DNA from: Trissonchulus latispiculum
Taxonomy: Eukaryota > Nematoda > Enoplea > Enoplida > Ironidae
Assembly: GCA_030248195.1 (NCBI GenBank)
Contig: JASAND010006312.1
Coordinates: 1-64,000, forward strand
Direction: 5' to 3'
DNA length: 64,000 bases
A model generated the notes under the pieces. It was given only the letters and a program-made list of their open reading frames with translations, ran no database searches and was not told where the DNA came from. A program made the translations under genes and the position numbers. The stretch's first letter is position 1; each line of letters starts with the position of its first letter. Shown piece after piece: positions 35,722 to 48,200 of this stretch.

Positions 35722-37212
35722 CAGAGTTGTATGCGGGCCGATTTTTGCGCCCCGCAGCCCGCACCTCATGACCGGGGCCCGCAACACTCCGGCCCGCGGC
35801 CCGCACACGCGTAAACCGGCCCGCAGGTACCCGCACATACAAATTGCTACATGTGTAGTACCTGAGCACCAAAACTGATGTATTTTGAAAGATACTTCCG
35901 GATCCGGCAAATTTTTCTGTCCGTTTAATTTGAACTTTGTTGTCTACCAAATTACTATTCTTAAGGTGGTAATAAAAGCCTAGCTTGCCTTAACACGTTC
36001 AGTACAACTGAGCCGTCGGTGGGTCAGTCCGATTCCTACTGGCAAACTACTGACCAACCCTTGGGTCAGGCTAGCTTTAGCATGTAGTTTACAAAGAAAA
36101 AAATTTTTAGTGTGCAAAACAAAATATTCATGCGGCTTTTAGTGTGTACAGGAGCAGGGAATTATTCCTGTATTATTTATATTTTTGTGTGTGAGTGTGT
36201 ATATAGTATTAAAATAATATTAGTCTATGAAGTAGTTAACCAAAAATGGTATTAGTAGTGAACGTGTAAACGTGTTAAAGGGTACACCATGAAAAATTTT
36301 TTGGGCAGGGATTTTGCTCATTTTTACGCAAATGTTTGACGCATTAATCCTTGACAGCGAATTTCTTTCAGCACTTGATGAGCTTAATTAACCAGCTATT
36401 AATTGTAGGAAAATAAAAATTGGTATTGAAAGCGCCAAAGCTGCGACGCCGCAGCAATCACAGACAATTTTCTCCATGACGCCCTATGCTGTGGAGTGTG
36501 GAACTTCGTTCGGCTGTAACTCTGACCTATAAATGAATTAGTCTTCAGCAAGAAGTTGTGAATTAAAGTTAAATGAATTAAAGTCTTCAGTAAGAAGTTA
36601 TCGTGGATTTATATTTATTTATGTGCAAAAGCACGAATTTCCGAAATTAAATTAAAAATTAAGTTTCTGCGCCAATGAAAATAGGCGTTAAAGCTTTTAA
36701 AAATAATATTTCGGCAAATATGCTACACCCACTTTCAGTGCAAACACTCACAAGGGTTCCAGTAGAAACCACAGGATTGACTTTTGTAGACGATAAATAC
36801 GTTTCGACTTATTTCTGCAGGACATTGTTGATATTTTTCACAGAAGATACTTTGATCTAGATTACAAGCTAGACTTGTATATATTCAATACAAATAAAAC
36901 CTGTAGTTTTCACTGGGTTATATATTTACTCTACAGGTTATTACTCAATACGCTGATTGATTATGCAAACTGAGTAATATAGTACATGCTGAAGGTGTCG
37001 AATGGCATAACGAAGTCAAATAGTGTTTAAAATCTGAAATATTGCCTCTTTTGTATATAATTTGGTATGTATGAAATCTCTAGAAAGCAAAATTATCCCT
37101 ATAGCAAACTTATAAAGTAGCCCAAAATCGGCCCGCATCGGCCCGCGCGGGTAGTGAAATTCGGCCCGCCCCGCCCCGCCCCGCGGGTACCCGCGGCCCG
37201 CATACAACTCTG
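35722..37212. mobile_element. hAT-like non-autonomous element, 1.49 kb
   Basis: Termini CAGAGTTGTATGCGGGCCG at 35722 and the inverse ending at 37212, flanked by TGACAGAC and TGGCAGAC, an 8-bp target duplication with one mismatch, the length used by hAT transposons. GC-rich subterminal repeats of GCCCGC follow on both sides (35740-35830, 37130-37205). No transposase frame; a TTAA element is nested inside. Confidence 0.8.
35990..36278. mobile_element. 289-bp TTAA-flanked element nested in the hAT-like element
   Basis: Starts TTAACACGTT at 35990 and ends with the inverse, AACGTGTTAA, at 36278. The TTAA boundaries fit piggyBac. The subterminal region has GGGTCAG/CTGACC inverted motifs. No coding capacity. 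Confidence 0.65.
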
Positions 37213-38352
37213 TGGCAGACTATCTCAGACTGCAAAACTGTTCAAGCCAATCAAAGCCGGCCTAGTTTCGCACCTACAGTCGTGATTACGTCATCGTTAT
37301 CTGGCTTTTGTCGGTAGCAATAAAGAGCCACCAACGCAGACGTAAGGAAACTCTGTTGCAGTGCTGTTACCGCCTTGTTACGGTTGTATCATATGACGTC
37401 ACTGTTTGGCTGTGAAGCGTGAAGGTTACTTTAAAATTTTCTGGTTCTGAATGTTGTCTGAATACCAGCTTTACTCTAACGAAATGCTGCTTAGTCTATG
37501 ATAGATATGCAGTTTATTAAATATAATTTATTTAATTTAATTACAGTTTTTATGCAAGAGGTCCAGTTTCTCTTTAAAACAATTTTCCTGCCATTCGTAC
37601 ATCGTTTTCGTATTTGTATGAAAACAAACATACACATACTTATATCACACAGTCAGAAAAAACGAATTGCTAATTTCCAAACTTACTGACGTATAGACAT
37701 CTTTCTCGATGAAAGGACCGAAAGAACAGAAGAATGATAGGTCACTGGAGCACCTGAAATCCGAAAAATTAGGATCTGTGGTGGGGATCGAACCCCCAAC
37801 CTTTGACTTTCTAGAGATGCTTTGTACTCAATCAGACCAACCTTGCGTCTGAATTTGAACCCAGACTGTAGTGACAATTGGGGAAATGCTTTCTATGTCA
37901 AGTTTAGTGATAATGCAGGGTTTTAAAACGAGTGTAAAATAACTGACAACGCGCATTTGATTCCGGTAGTCTATTTTGACTGGAGGGATACTATACTCTC
38001 ACGTCTCACGTCAGTACTAGATTATTGACGAGTTAATTATTTATTCAATTTTTAATTGCATAAAATATAGTAGACAACTATCTGTACGGGTATTACCATT
38101 AGAACTAATACCAACTAGAACTTGCATTGAAAATCTTTGAGTGAAGCCATAGAAATCGTTCTTCCTGCAATTTTTCAATGTTACACAAGGAATACCATTG
38201 CTATAATGATGATACGCAGGCACAGTGTAACTAGAGAACACAACAAAAATTTTACTGACTCGGCGAAAACAAACAAAAAATTTTCTCACTCCAGAGTTTA
38301 GGTCAATTGGTCACCTTTTGAAGGCCTGTTTTTTACAAAACAAATATATCAT
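37213..38352. other. intergenic, one tRNA-like block
   Basis: AT-rich sequence without a recognised gene; contains the tRNA-like block at 37771-37856. Confidence 0.4.
37771..37856 (-). repeat. tRNA-like sequence, possible SINE head
   Basis: On the minus strand a box-A-like TGGTCTGATTGAG is followed 40-odd bases later by a perfect box B in a paired T arm (TGGGG-GTTCGAT-CCCCA). The acceptor ends do not pair, so it is not a functional tRNA. A tRNA-derived SINE or pseudo-tRNA is the best reading. Confidence 0.45.
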
Positions 38353-38353
38353 C

Positions 38354-39105
38354 AAGAGTACATAATAACTAAGATTGTGACAAGCGACACACTCTTAGGG
38401 CCTTTTCAAAAAAGGGTAGGGTAGGGTAGAGAAGAGTGGAGTAGAGTAGAGTTAAAATTAACTCTTTTCATGAAAGCACAGAGTTAATTTTAACTCTGCG
38501 TGTTTTAACTCTCTTTAATCCTGCAGGGTTAAAAGCTATAGAGTTAAAAAGAGTTAAAAATGACAGAGTTAAAATTAACCCCATGGTTTCATGAATAGAG
38601 TTAATTTTAACTCTGCTTAACCTGCGTGTTTTGCCTGGGGTTAAATTTCAATAGAAAATGCTCAGAAGGAGTTAAGTAGAGTTAAATTTAACCCTTTCGT
38701 GAAAAGGGTAGAGTTAAATTTAACTCCACAGGTTTTTAACTCTGCAGGCGATTCTTGAAAAGGGCAGAGTTAAAGCGAGTTAATTTTAACTCTTTTCGTG
38801 AATCCACGCCGAGTTAAAATTTTTAACTCTCTCTAACTCGCAGGGTTAAAATTAACTATTTTAACTCCTTCTTGAAAAGGATCGAGTTAATTTTAACTCT
38901 ACTCTACCCTTTCTTGAAAAGGCCCTTAGTCATTAGCCTGGGAAGTGGAACATGGGAACTCGGCTGACTCTCCACAAATTGGCTACCAGTGAACCCCACA
39001 GAAAGTTAGTACCGATCCAGTACATACGTATTTGTGTACGCTCACTAGCTTGAAGTTCATCGGTTCTCTCAGCAGCTGACAACTTTCATGAGCAGCAGAC
39101 CGCCA
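38354..39105. mobile_element. MITE related to 8745-9099 and 6640-7003, split by a foldback
   Basis: The left edge, TCAAGAGTACATAATA, matches the terminus of the hairpin MITE at 8745; the right part (GTGAACCCCACAG ... GTACGCTCACTAGCTTG) matches 6740-6800. The foldback at 38398-38925 inserted into it. The right boundary is approximate. Confidence 0.5.
38398..38925. mobile_element. Harbinger-like foldback built of TTAACTC palindromes
   Basis: GGGCCTTTTC at 38398 and GAAAAGGCCC ending at 38925, flanked by TTA on both sides (38395-38397, 38926-38928). The 3-bp TWA target and GGG-CC ends fit PIF/Harbinger MITEs. Nearly the whole 528 bp consists of repeated GAGTTAAAATTAACTC-type palindromes. Confidence 0.75.
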
Positions 39106-39990
39106 ATGAGCAGAAATTGAAACTGAAACTGAAAATGAAATGGGCTGCTGAAACAACACTACCTACATATGTACCTCCCAACCTGGGCATCAGTACTATT
39201 TTGCTAACTTCTACTTCCCACCCTTTACTGCATTCTCTCCATTTTATCAGAAGCTACCGTAATGTCACAGCAATGTTTCCGCTTAGTGAGTGGGGGCATT
39301 CAACAGCCAATCAGATTTCAGAAACGTCTGGTGTATAGCAACTACGTTCTGAAATCGTTACCTCATTAACTTGTTACCTAATTACAGTCTACCGCTACTT
39401 TTATTAATCGTATGCCAATCCTGGCGAGATCAACATCTTTCTACTATAAGTTTTTGCAGACCCAACCAACTGTTTGGGAACCCTTCATATACGGTTTTTA
39501 TTCAGATAAAATGCAAAATTTGTACATACTTCTAATTTGCCTATTTGTGTAAGCACATGATAAAGTCAATAGTTAGATAAGGCAGAATTCCAAGAACTAC
39601 AGCTTGCTTTATGTTTTACTGCTAGCCTGGTTAAACAGGAAAAAATGTAATTTTCGCACAGATTGTAGTATTTTATTTTGAAATTCGTTTGATTACAACC
39701 ATTATTTTTCCAGTCTTTATTAGAGTGACATAAACCTGGATGTTTGATTGGAATCGGTAATGAGTGTTTTATCAGCGCATCCATAAACAATTCACGAACC
39801 AGAAAAAACTGTTTTTATGGTCCTGCTCGGTGCTGCAATAGTGTATTGACACTGTGCGGTCGGAGAAAAATTTGGAATACGAAAAGTAATAAAAATGATA
39901 AAAACATAAAAACAATAAGTTTAGTTAAAAATAAAAAAATTGTATAATATTGAAAACATCAATATATAATAATAAATTAAGGTAATATTA
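39106..39990. other. intergenic, no gene recognised
   Basis: AT-rich spacer to the left of the large LTR element. Nothing supportable. Confidence 0.4.
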
Positions 39991-40618
39991 TGTAGCGGGG
40001 CTAGTAGTTTAACCTACGTACTAACACCGTTACCACGCCCTGACGTAGCGGACGCGGAGACCGTGGCACAGATGGATAACAGACCGACTACAGGAGACGG
40101 TCGGGACAGCCTCGCCAGACAATATACGCAGCAGATAATCCGATCCTAAGGGCGAGATGACTCGCACTCTCACTCACTCAGAATGTAACTACCTACCTAG
40201 CAGGAGCTCAGTAAGACTCAGACCTAACTAAATACACTTTAATAAGAAACGGAACAACAAGTAGTTATTAGTTATAATAATAATAACAAGATATTATAAA
40301 ATACAGGGATGACCCTCAGACAAACACACAAACAACAAACAATAACTAACTTACAGTTTACAGGGCTGACAGGGGGGTCAGCCAACGTACCAAATGCTCT
40401 GGGGAGAGCTGAGGGAGACACACAGAATATATACAGAGAAAATGGGGGAGAGAGCATATATAAAAAGGGGAGCAACTGTACACGGCGAATGAATAACACA
40501 GACTGACTAAGCAGTCAACAGGAAGCAGTCTAGACAGGCATGATCATCACGTGACTAACGGAGAGAGAAACACAGCAGTAACAGATAGGTTGACTATGTG
40601 TCAGCCCTATCCGTTACA
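39991..40618 (-). repeat. 3' LTR of the 12.7-kb element
   Basis: 628 bp. The outer ~260 and inner ~130 bases nearly match the other LTR, while the central part differs by many substitutions and indels. A purine tract, GGGGAGG on the minus strand, immediately precedes its start. Confidence 0.9.
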
Positions 40619-41960
40619 CCTCCCCAGGGCTCGCCATCCGAACTCCCGAGAGGATCAGATGACGATACCCTTGAGGAAACTGGTGAGCTGAGCTCTCACA
40701 ACAAGTACAAACAGTACAGAGCAATGATGCTACCAGTACGGTACAGTGTAAAATGACAACTGCAAGTCACGAAATGCTAAACTAAATTATCTAGTCAAAT
40801 TTCTACATATATATGCATAGAAAAAACACAATAAACGAGTGATTAAATACGGCACAATACGATGGTTAAGCATATACTAGCGATGCCAGTAACAGTCACA
40901 AAATAAAGAATTAAGCATTTGTCATAACTATACGTATTAATAGAACCATATTAATATTTGGAATGGTAAGTAACTTAATATGAAAATACAGTTGACTTTC
41001 CAAAAGTAACTCATGGGAAAGAGGAGTTACCCTCCTTTGGAATGTATAGTCAAACGAGTGTGTTAATAAATGTTAACAAAGAAAATAAGATGAACTTTCA
41101 GATAAAATAATTAATTAAATTAAGTTTAACCAAGCCGAGCTAGGGTTGATCAGGCCTTCGCTCAACAAGGCAAACAGCCTATGATAATAATAATCGTAAT
41201 AATAAAGTAACCATAGAAAATACACACCGTTAGGGATAGGTCCTATGGGAGCAAAAACCCACCCACCAATGGTCAAATTTTGTATTTTCATATGACGATG
41301 ACGTCACTGGGTTTTTCGACAATAAATGGCATACATGTATGGCAGTAATAATAAGGCAATATGGAATGATTCCTCGATCAAAATACAGCACTGTGAGCAT
41401 GAGCAAACAAAATTAGCATAGAATATTAGTAGAAAATACGAAAAATATGATTAACATACGGCATAGTTACGACAGAGACACAGGTTCAATAATTAACTAA
41501 AGAAAATTCTAGGTTCGCAAATACTAAGACACATATGGAATACAGGTTCGTAGAAAACTAAGGAATACTAGAAAAACGTACGTATATACACAAAAAATTT
41601 AAATACAAAACAAGAAATTCCAAATTCGTGAGTTAAAATTCAAAATAACATATGCATTTATGCAAAAAGTGTCACTATCACGAAACCAAACTAGATAAAA
41701 CATAGATCTATATGGTGATCAGGATCTAATGGACCAAGTGAAGAAAGTCAAAGCCAGGTTCTGGCATCGGCTGAGCCGTCACATGATGGGTGACATGGAT
41801 CAAACCCAATCAGATGCCAGAAGAAAGAATGTCACAGTCAGGAAAGTCATCTTTCCGTGAAGAAATAGTCATAAATGATGGAATAGAAACGGTATAGACG
41901 ATGGTTCCGATGGCGGACCGGGGATTTCTGTTGTTCCCGGTTCAATGAATCTGGTTCCTG
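40619..41960. other. 3' internal noncoding part of the LTR element
   Basis: AT-rich, no frame recognised; lies between the accessory coding region and the 3' LTR purine tract. Confidence 0.5.
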
Positions 41961-41989
41961 CCATCATCTCCAAGCAGTTCGCTGTTCAA

Positions 41990-43290
41990 TAAGGCGATCC
42001 GACCACGGAGACGCTGGTGGTCGACGGCCTATGGAGTGGTCATGATGGGCGATGAAGTTCAGTCGACCGATGGCGGTCTCTTGATGAACAATCCCGTGAT
42101 GGCTGACAATGATCAAAGTTATGTCGACGAGCCGATGGTGATCGATCAAACCATAACCGCTTATCATGATGGCTCGCATATTGACAATGACCAAGGACTT
42201 CACCAGATTTTGGTTGGCAATCAGAAGATGCCCGTGATGCTTGACGTGGATCGTCATGACAAGATATTGAACGTCTTCGGTGATGGTCAGACGATCTCTC
42301 ACGATTATGACGATGCTCATCATGACGGTTGGGTTTCAGATTGGCTGGACGGACGGACGAACTGGGCGACGATCGTGATCTTCATGATGACGTTCAGTCG
42401 AGCGATGACGCTCTCCTGAATGATGGTGATGATGGACACCGATGGCGATTCGAATCACGACGACGAGCCGATGGTGACTGGTCAGGTGATGACCGTCGTT
42501 CATGATGACGGCTCGTGGACGGATAACGGTCGCGATCATCATGAGGTTCCGGTCGGCGATCACGAGACGCTCGTGACGCAGGACGGGAATCCCAATGACG
42601 AGATGACGATCGTCGAGGATGATGGTCCGCGGAATGTTTGCGACGGTGTGACCGTGAATGATCACGATCACGAGGTTCGATTGATGAGGGAGAACGTGAT
42701 GCCTCCCGCCGAGGCGACCGCTTGCAATCGTGATGTAGATAGCTGGGCGTCAAGTGTAGCCGATCGTTGATGGTGGCTCCCAGGAAGAGAGGAAGCCGTG
42801 ATAGCGGTGGCAACGGAGGAATCCGAATAGGATCCGAAAGGACTAAAGCCACGGCCTCGTCCCGAACCAGGAATACCGCCGAAAAAGTCCGATTCAAAGG
42901 CAGCCCCACCAGGTTTGGCCGCCTCCACTCCAGCCGACGAGGTGTTTGGTGATGACCAGGTGTAGGCACCAGATGTTCCGCCCAGAGACGACACGTCACG
43001 ACCAAGTTTCGTGCCGAATCGCGTCGATGGGACCTTGGATACCATAGGTGGAGTTGGAATTGGCGGTTCCGTCAATGTTCAAATGACGAACGGCCCCACA
43101 ATCGTATCGCCCGATGGACGGGATTTTGGGACCACAAAGGCGGACAGGTCAGGGGGTGGTGGAACTACGGCCGTTGCGGTAATGCGAAGTCTGCTGGGCC
43201 GCACTGGCAGACCGTCATGTTCCCTCATGACCACGACCATATTAAGTCCCTGCTGTTCGTCAACAGCAAAGCGTCCTTAAGGGGACCATG
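41990..43290 (-). pseudogene. accessory LTR-element frame with Arg/Ser-rich tail, broken
   Basis: The minus-strand frame ending at 42668 can be followed upstream past one TGA (about 43080) to about 43290 and carries Pro/Ser/Gly-rich sequence (GGIPGSGRGRGFSPFGSYSD). A frame change then leads into 42394-42770, an RS/RH-rich stretch (RSPRREASRSPSS; RDRDHSRSHRRKHSADHH), and two further shifts continue it to about 41990 (HHRRRSIS; SSRDRHRSTE). RS domains elsewhere mediate splicing-factor and RNA contacts; any such role here is inference. It occupies the position where some LTR elements carry env or other extra genes. No homologue is recognised. Confidence 0.55.
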
Positions 43291-43417
43291 GGGACCCATC
43301 ACCTGTGACAAGTTCGTATCCCGAATACCCATAAAGTTCAAGGTGTTGATGAAGGGCAGAACACCATGGGCAATGGCCATCATGAATTTAAGGAACCATT
43401 CTGAACCATTTCGTCTA

Positions 43418-43759
43418 TTACAGTTGCTCGATGAGCGTTGGGACGTTGAACGTGCCCACCACTTCAGCTAATGAGGTTTGCTGATCTTCGGCCACTTCTC
43501 CAAGCACCATGAGTTGCCGAGTCATCCTCGGAGCATCAATGATGGTGCTCATAGTCGTGACCTGCGAAGCTGGTTCGTTGTCCATTGATGGTTGATCATT
43601 GTTCAGATCCACCAACGGAGGGGCCGATGACGGCGCCGATTTCCGTTGCCTCGTAGGAAGGCGGATATGCCTTCTTGATCGCTTGGACGGAGCCTCATTA
43701 GTGTCAGTAGCGGACCAAGTCCCATTGGCAAATTCCGTGGAGTCACCACGGTTCTCCAT
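43418..43759 (-). CDS. accessory frame in the LTR element, unknown protein
   Basis: 113 codons from an ATG (MENRGDSTEFANG). It has a basic cluster, PSKRSRRHIRLPTRQRK, that could be a nuclear localisation signal, then an acidic/polar C terminus. It lies between the end of pol and the Arg/Ser-rich region on the same strand. It could be an exon of a larger spliced accessory gene; no family recognised. Confidence 0.4.
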   Translation of the reverse strand: MENRGDSTEFANGTWSATDTNEAPSKRSRRHIRLPTRQRKSAPSSAPPLVDLNNDQPSMDNEPASQVTTMSTIIDAPRMTRQLMVLGEVAEDQQTSLAEVVGTFNVPTLIEQL

Positions 43760-44085
43760 CTTAAATCCAATAAAAATCGACTGAGATGACTCAGCGAATA
43801 AAGAAAATATCCAAAGATACCAATGATTGCCGCATCATCTTCTCAATAATCAACTGCTTCTGGCGTTGATAATGACACCAATCAGCTTCCAATGTCTGGC
43901 AGAGACATTGAAGATTCCATTGCTGGAACTTTCTGAACATGGTGTTTGCTTGCCCCTGGCGCACTAAAAGGGCAAGTATCGGATTGACTGTTCCTTCCTA
44001 GTGTTGATTCTTATGCAGTCCCACTGGGAGTTGAACTCCGAGTGTCAGAATTTTCCTTGGTGTTGCCACTGGCAGCAACTGCTGA

Positions 44086-44748
44086 TCATTTGGGTCCTTG
44101 ACTGACGGACTGACAGGATGCTGATGTTCGGGCTTGCCAGTTGGGCGAGGGACCTGGCGTCCATGGTCTGTTCGGTGGCCTGTCGTTGTGGCCGGGCAGC
44201 CCCCGCGCTGCAGCCTCTGGGTCTTGACCAGCGGAGCTGAACTCCGTAGGCTCGCCAGAGACCTCAGGCAAAGACTGAGGATCCATCTGACCGGTACTTG
44301 ATGAACCCGTGGAGATGGGATAATTCATATCAGGTTGGCCTACCAGACGTGATAACACGCTGGAAGGTCCAGGGCCCATCTGATTTCTGACCGAGGCGAC
44401 CACGGCACTGTACAAGTCCGCGTCTGGATTATCCACGGGGCCCAAATGTTCAAACAGATCCGATGTGGGCTCCACCAATGAAGAGTTCTGCACCCGAAAA
44501 GTATCAACCACACAATGGGGGACCACTGGTTGCTGTCCCATGAGGTGGTCAGAGCCCAGATCCACAACCACTGAGAAATGTTCCCTTGGAGGCGGGAACT
44601 GTTCTGAACGTCCAGGGTTAGGCGCCGGATCTTGGGTTGAACCCTCACCGCACATGGGATCTCGTGCCGTAGAGTTGCTTCTTCTTCTTCCAGAACTGTT
44701 AATGCACAGTGACTTCCTCCAATGTGCACAAGGAAACAGGAATAACAA
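44086..44748 (-). CDS. accessory frame in the LTR element, unknown low-complexity protein
   Basis: Open for 220 codons but without an upstream ATG; the first ATG is codon 32 (MCGEGSTQDPAPNP). Pro/Ser/Gln-rich with a central more ordered stretch (FEHLGPVDNPDADLYSAVV). It sits ~530 bp downstream of the gag-pol stop. Either an exon joined by splicing or degenerate coding sequence. No homology recognised. Confidence 0.4.
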   Translation of the reverse strand: MLFLFPCAHWRKSLCINSSGRRRSNSTARDPMCGEGSTQDPAPNPGRSEQFPPPREHFSVVVDLGSDHLMGQQPVVPHCVVDTFRVQNSSLVEPTSDLFEHLGPVDNPDADLYSAVVASVRNQMGPGPSSVLSRLVGQPDMNYPISTGSSSTGQMDPQSLPEVSGEPTEFSSAGQDPEAAARGLPGHNDRPPNRPWTPGPSPNWQARTSASCQSVSQGPK

Positions 44749-45274
44749 ACTGGATCCAGATGGCTACTAGCTAAATGACCAGCTGAAACAGCAAGCAAGT
44801 GTAGGTGCGAACATGCAAGTCGGAACCACCCCGCCAGAAATAGGAAAAATTATAGTATAGATAAAATAAAAAGTGATTTTTTTGAAAAGTTTAATTCTGG
44901 GATTAGTTGATAGTGAAAAATGATCTATAAAATTGTTGAAAGAAGTTAAGAATCAAAACCCTCCCAACAATTAAAAAAATAACCCCCATAAAAAACTTAA
45001 CCCAAAAAACCAAACTTTACCCCCAGTGATGTGAGCTTAGTACAAAAAGGTGACTAGACCGAGCAAGTGGGATCCCTAAATGGCTAGTGCACACATACGT
45101 AACAAATGAGTGCCATAAGGTAGCTAATCTCACGACACCCATACGTATAAGTACCAAAACACGACACCACCGGTTAAACACAAAAATTTCCTTAAGATGG
45201 TTTAATTACATGCATGTTGATAATAAATCCGAACTTACTTTCAGGTAGGATGACCTACACCACTTGACCAAAAC

Positions 45275-48200
45275 TTACTGTAACTGCTGAGTTGGAACCT
45301 CGACTGGCCGTTCGTGATATGGCATTATCTTCTCCATGTGAGCCGCATCCGGCTTGTCCTGGCCTCCAACTTTCTGGATCCGGAAGATGACTTCCTTCAT
45401 CTTCTCTACCATCCGGCAGGGTCCTTCCCATTTAGGCACCACCTCGGCACACATGCCGGACGGAGTTACTCCTGTAGCTTTGCGCATCACCAGCATTCCA
45501 AGCTGATGGTGGACCTTGTTCTTCAGCGATGACGCTAAGAACGACTTACGAGCAACCTTCCATGCTCTGTCCGGACGCAGCAATCGGGATTGTGAGTACA
45601 ACTCATAAGTCTCCACCACATCCTCATTCCTGCCATCGAAGCAATGATCCAATGGCAACCGGATATCCTGACCAGTCATCAAGAAATGAGGCGTGTCACC
45701 CACTGAACTATGGACTGAGTTCCCATACGCGCTTAGCGTCCAGTTCACATAGTCGTCCCAATCCGTCCTGTATACATCCACATGCTTCATGAAGACGGTC
45801 CGGAGAGTCTTGTTCAACCGTTCCATGGCTCCATTAGCATGCGGAGAGTAAGCCGTTGTCCGCTGAAGTTCAGGTCCACTGAGCTCGGACAGATGACTGA
45901 ACAGCTCGGCACGATCTTCATTTCGCAAACCAGTGGAAGGCCTGGCCTGGCCTAATATGAACTTGAGACAAACCTGGCAAGTTCCAACCAGTTTAGCGAG
46001 ATCCTGTGCGACGGCTGGCCAATAGTACCGTGGCAACAGGTTCGCATAGGCAGCATTGAAGCTGCCATGACCACCATTATGCGGCGCGCGTTTCCACTCG
46101 GCGGAGGCTAGCACATCATCAGCAATGGCACAGATGTCCGGTGGGTACATTACTTCCGTTCCGTCCATTATCATTTCCGTTGAACGGTCGAAGCCTGGAG
46201 GACATGACAAAGTATCCGGATCCACAATGTCACAACCTGGTCGACTACCCTCAAAGTAATCGGACTCCTGCAGGTTCAGCGCCCATTGCGCTTGTCTTCC
46301 AGTTCCCCTTACCGATCTGTTGTTAAGCAGATCCTTAACTGCTATACAATCCATCCAGCTGATGACAGCTGTCAACCTCCGATAGCATCCTGACTTTCCG
46401 AGCGACGCCCTTACGCAGTGGCAGTCACCATCAGGTAGCTTGGCCACTGCAGCTACCAGGTCAGGGTCTATTTCGTAGTCGTCCTGACCAATAAGGTACC
46501 CTGGCAGAGGGCCCTTTTTGCGGATGAAGACTCCTTGCTTCAGTTTGGTCCGCAGATCGTCATCTTTGATCTTCTGGAAGCCGACCTTGAGCAAATCCAT
46601 ATGCTCCCTGAAGGTTAGCGAGGGAATCAAAACATCATCCAAGTTTGACTCCATATCCTTCAGTTGTTCTTCCACAGTAGGATCAGAACGTGGCTCCCGA
46701 TCCTCAGCTGAATAGAAGAACCCACTGGTGGTCGCTTCTGAAGACATTTTCCAATCCTTATCCGCATCAGGATCAGTTAAGCTGTGGACCTCGGTTCTAT
46801 GTTTCGGCTCCTGCACAACATAAGTTACAGGTCGATTGGGTTGCTGGACCACGACTGCGACAACTTGTTCTGTAGATGGCTTCAACGGCAAATCCAATGG
46901 ATGATACCCTGGAAACATCCTGTGTAGCCTTCTTACACCTTCACCAACCTCTTCCGCCCATAGCGAATAGGTGGTCGGATGACCGAACCATCTATTGAGC
47001 TTGTAATGGATGGCCTGCCAATGGACCCCTGCCTCCATTACATAGGATGTCGGTGGTTCAGCTTCGTTGACCTGGACTGCTGGGCAGGCTTCTCCCGTTA
47101 CCATTCCATGTGGGAGTACATCAGCCAGGTCTCCTCCATAAAAGGTGACCTTTGGTGTCTCTGCCATGACACCAGCCTGCGGAAGCACCCTACGTCTTCT
47201 TGTAGCATCCAGATTCGCATCCTGAAGCATGAACTGGGTCATTGGGACTTTCACCCTGCCAGTCATCACCGAAACATCCTTCTCTCTATCAGGAGGAACT
47301 TCAATCCATTCCCTGATACACAAGTTAATTGACGCAGCCATGGGGATATTGAACGCCACCGATATCCCTTGCAGTTCAGCAGAATTCAAAAAGAGCACTC
47401 TTCCAAAGTGATTAGACATGAAACCACCACCAGGATGAATGCTATATCCCAAATCGTACAGGAAGTCATACCCTATTAGCATTTCCTGTTGTAACTCAGG
47501 AACCACATAGAACCTGTATGTGATATTTTCCGCCGTTTGTCCTTGCGTCTGACAAAACCGCAACGTTAGCTTGCATTGACCAAGGATTTTCAGAGTATTG
47601 CCCTCTCCTGCCGCCGAAATGCTAGGCATCTCCGCTGCTGTCATAGGCGTCGACGCATGATGGTTGACTCTATCATGAAACTCCTTTGAGATCAATGAGA
47701 CAGAAGCGCCGGTGTCCACTAGACCCAGGGCAGTGATGTCATTTATCCGGAAGAGGGCATATGGCGAGTGACGCAATGAGATGGAAGCCATTGAGTTCAC
47801 AAAATGGACCGCTTCACCATTAATGACCTTTCGGACGGCTTCACGGATGCCCTTTTCGGCTGACTCTCCATGTTCAACCTCGTCTTCGGGATGACCCGAA
47901 GTCGAAGGACAATCCGTATCATCATCAGGTTCGGTGGCCTTTGACACCTTTTCGACCACATTGGCGGTGTCTTCCTGACGGAATTTCTTCATAAAGGCAC
48001 TCAGAATCTCCTCGAAATCCTCCATGTTGTCAACGACTGTCTTCGCTGCTGCCTTCGTTTTGGGGGTTTGCCGTTGAACGGCACCCTCCATTTTCTCCAG
48101 TTTATCCTCCTCTTGGCTCCAGGCGTCCTGTGCTTTGGTCAGTCGAGTCCAGTATGCCTCCAGCATATCCGCGTCTACCTTGGACAAATCCAACGGGTCA

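Noticed and set aside
42036..42770. Long plus-strand open frames rich in Asp, His and Met
   Set aside because: They are the complement of the minus-strand Arg/Ser-rich coding stretch; the plus-strand composition is a by-product.
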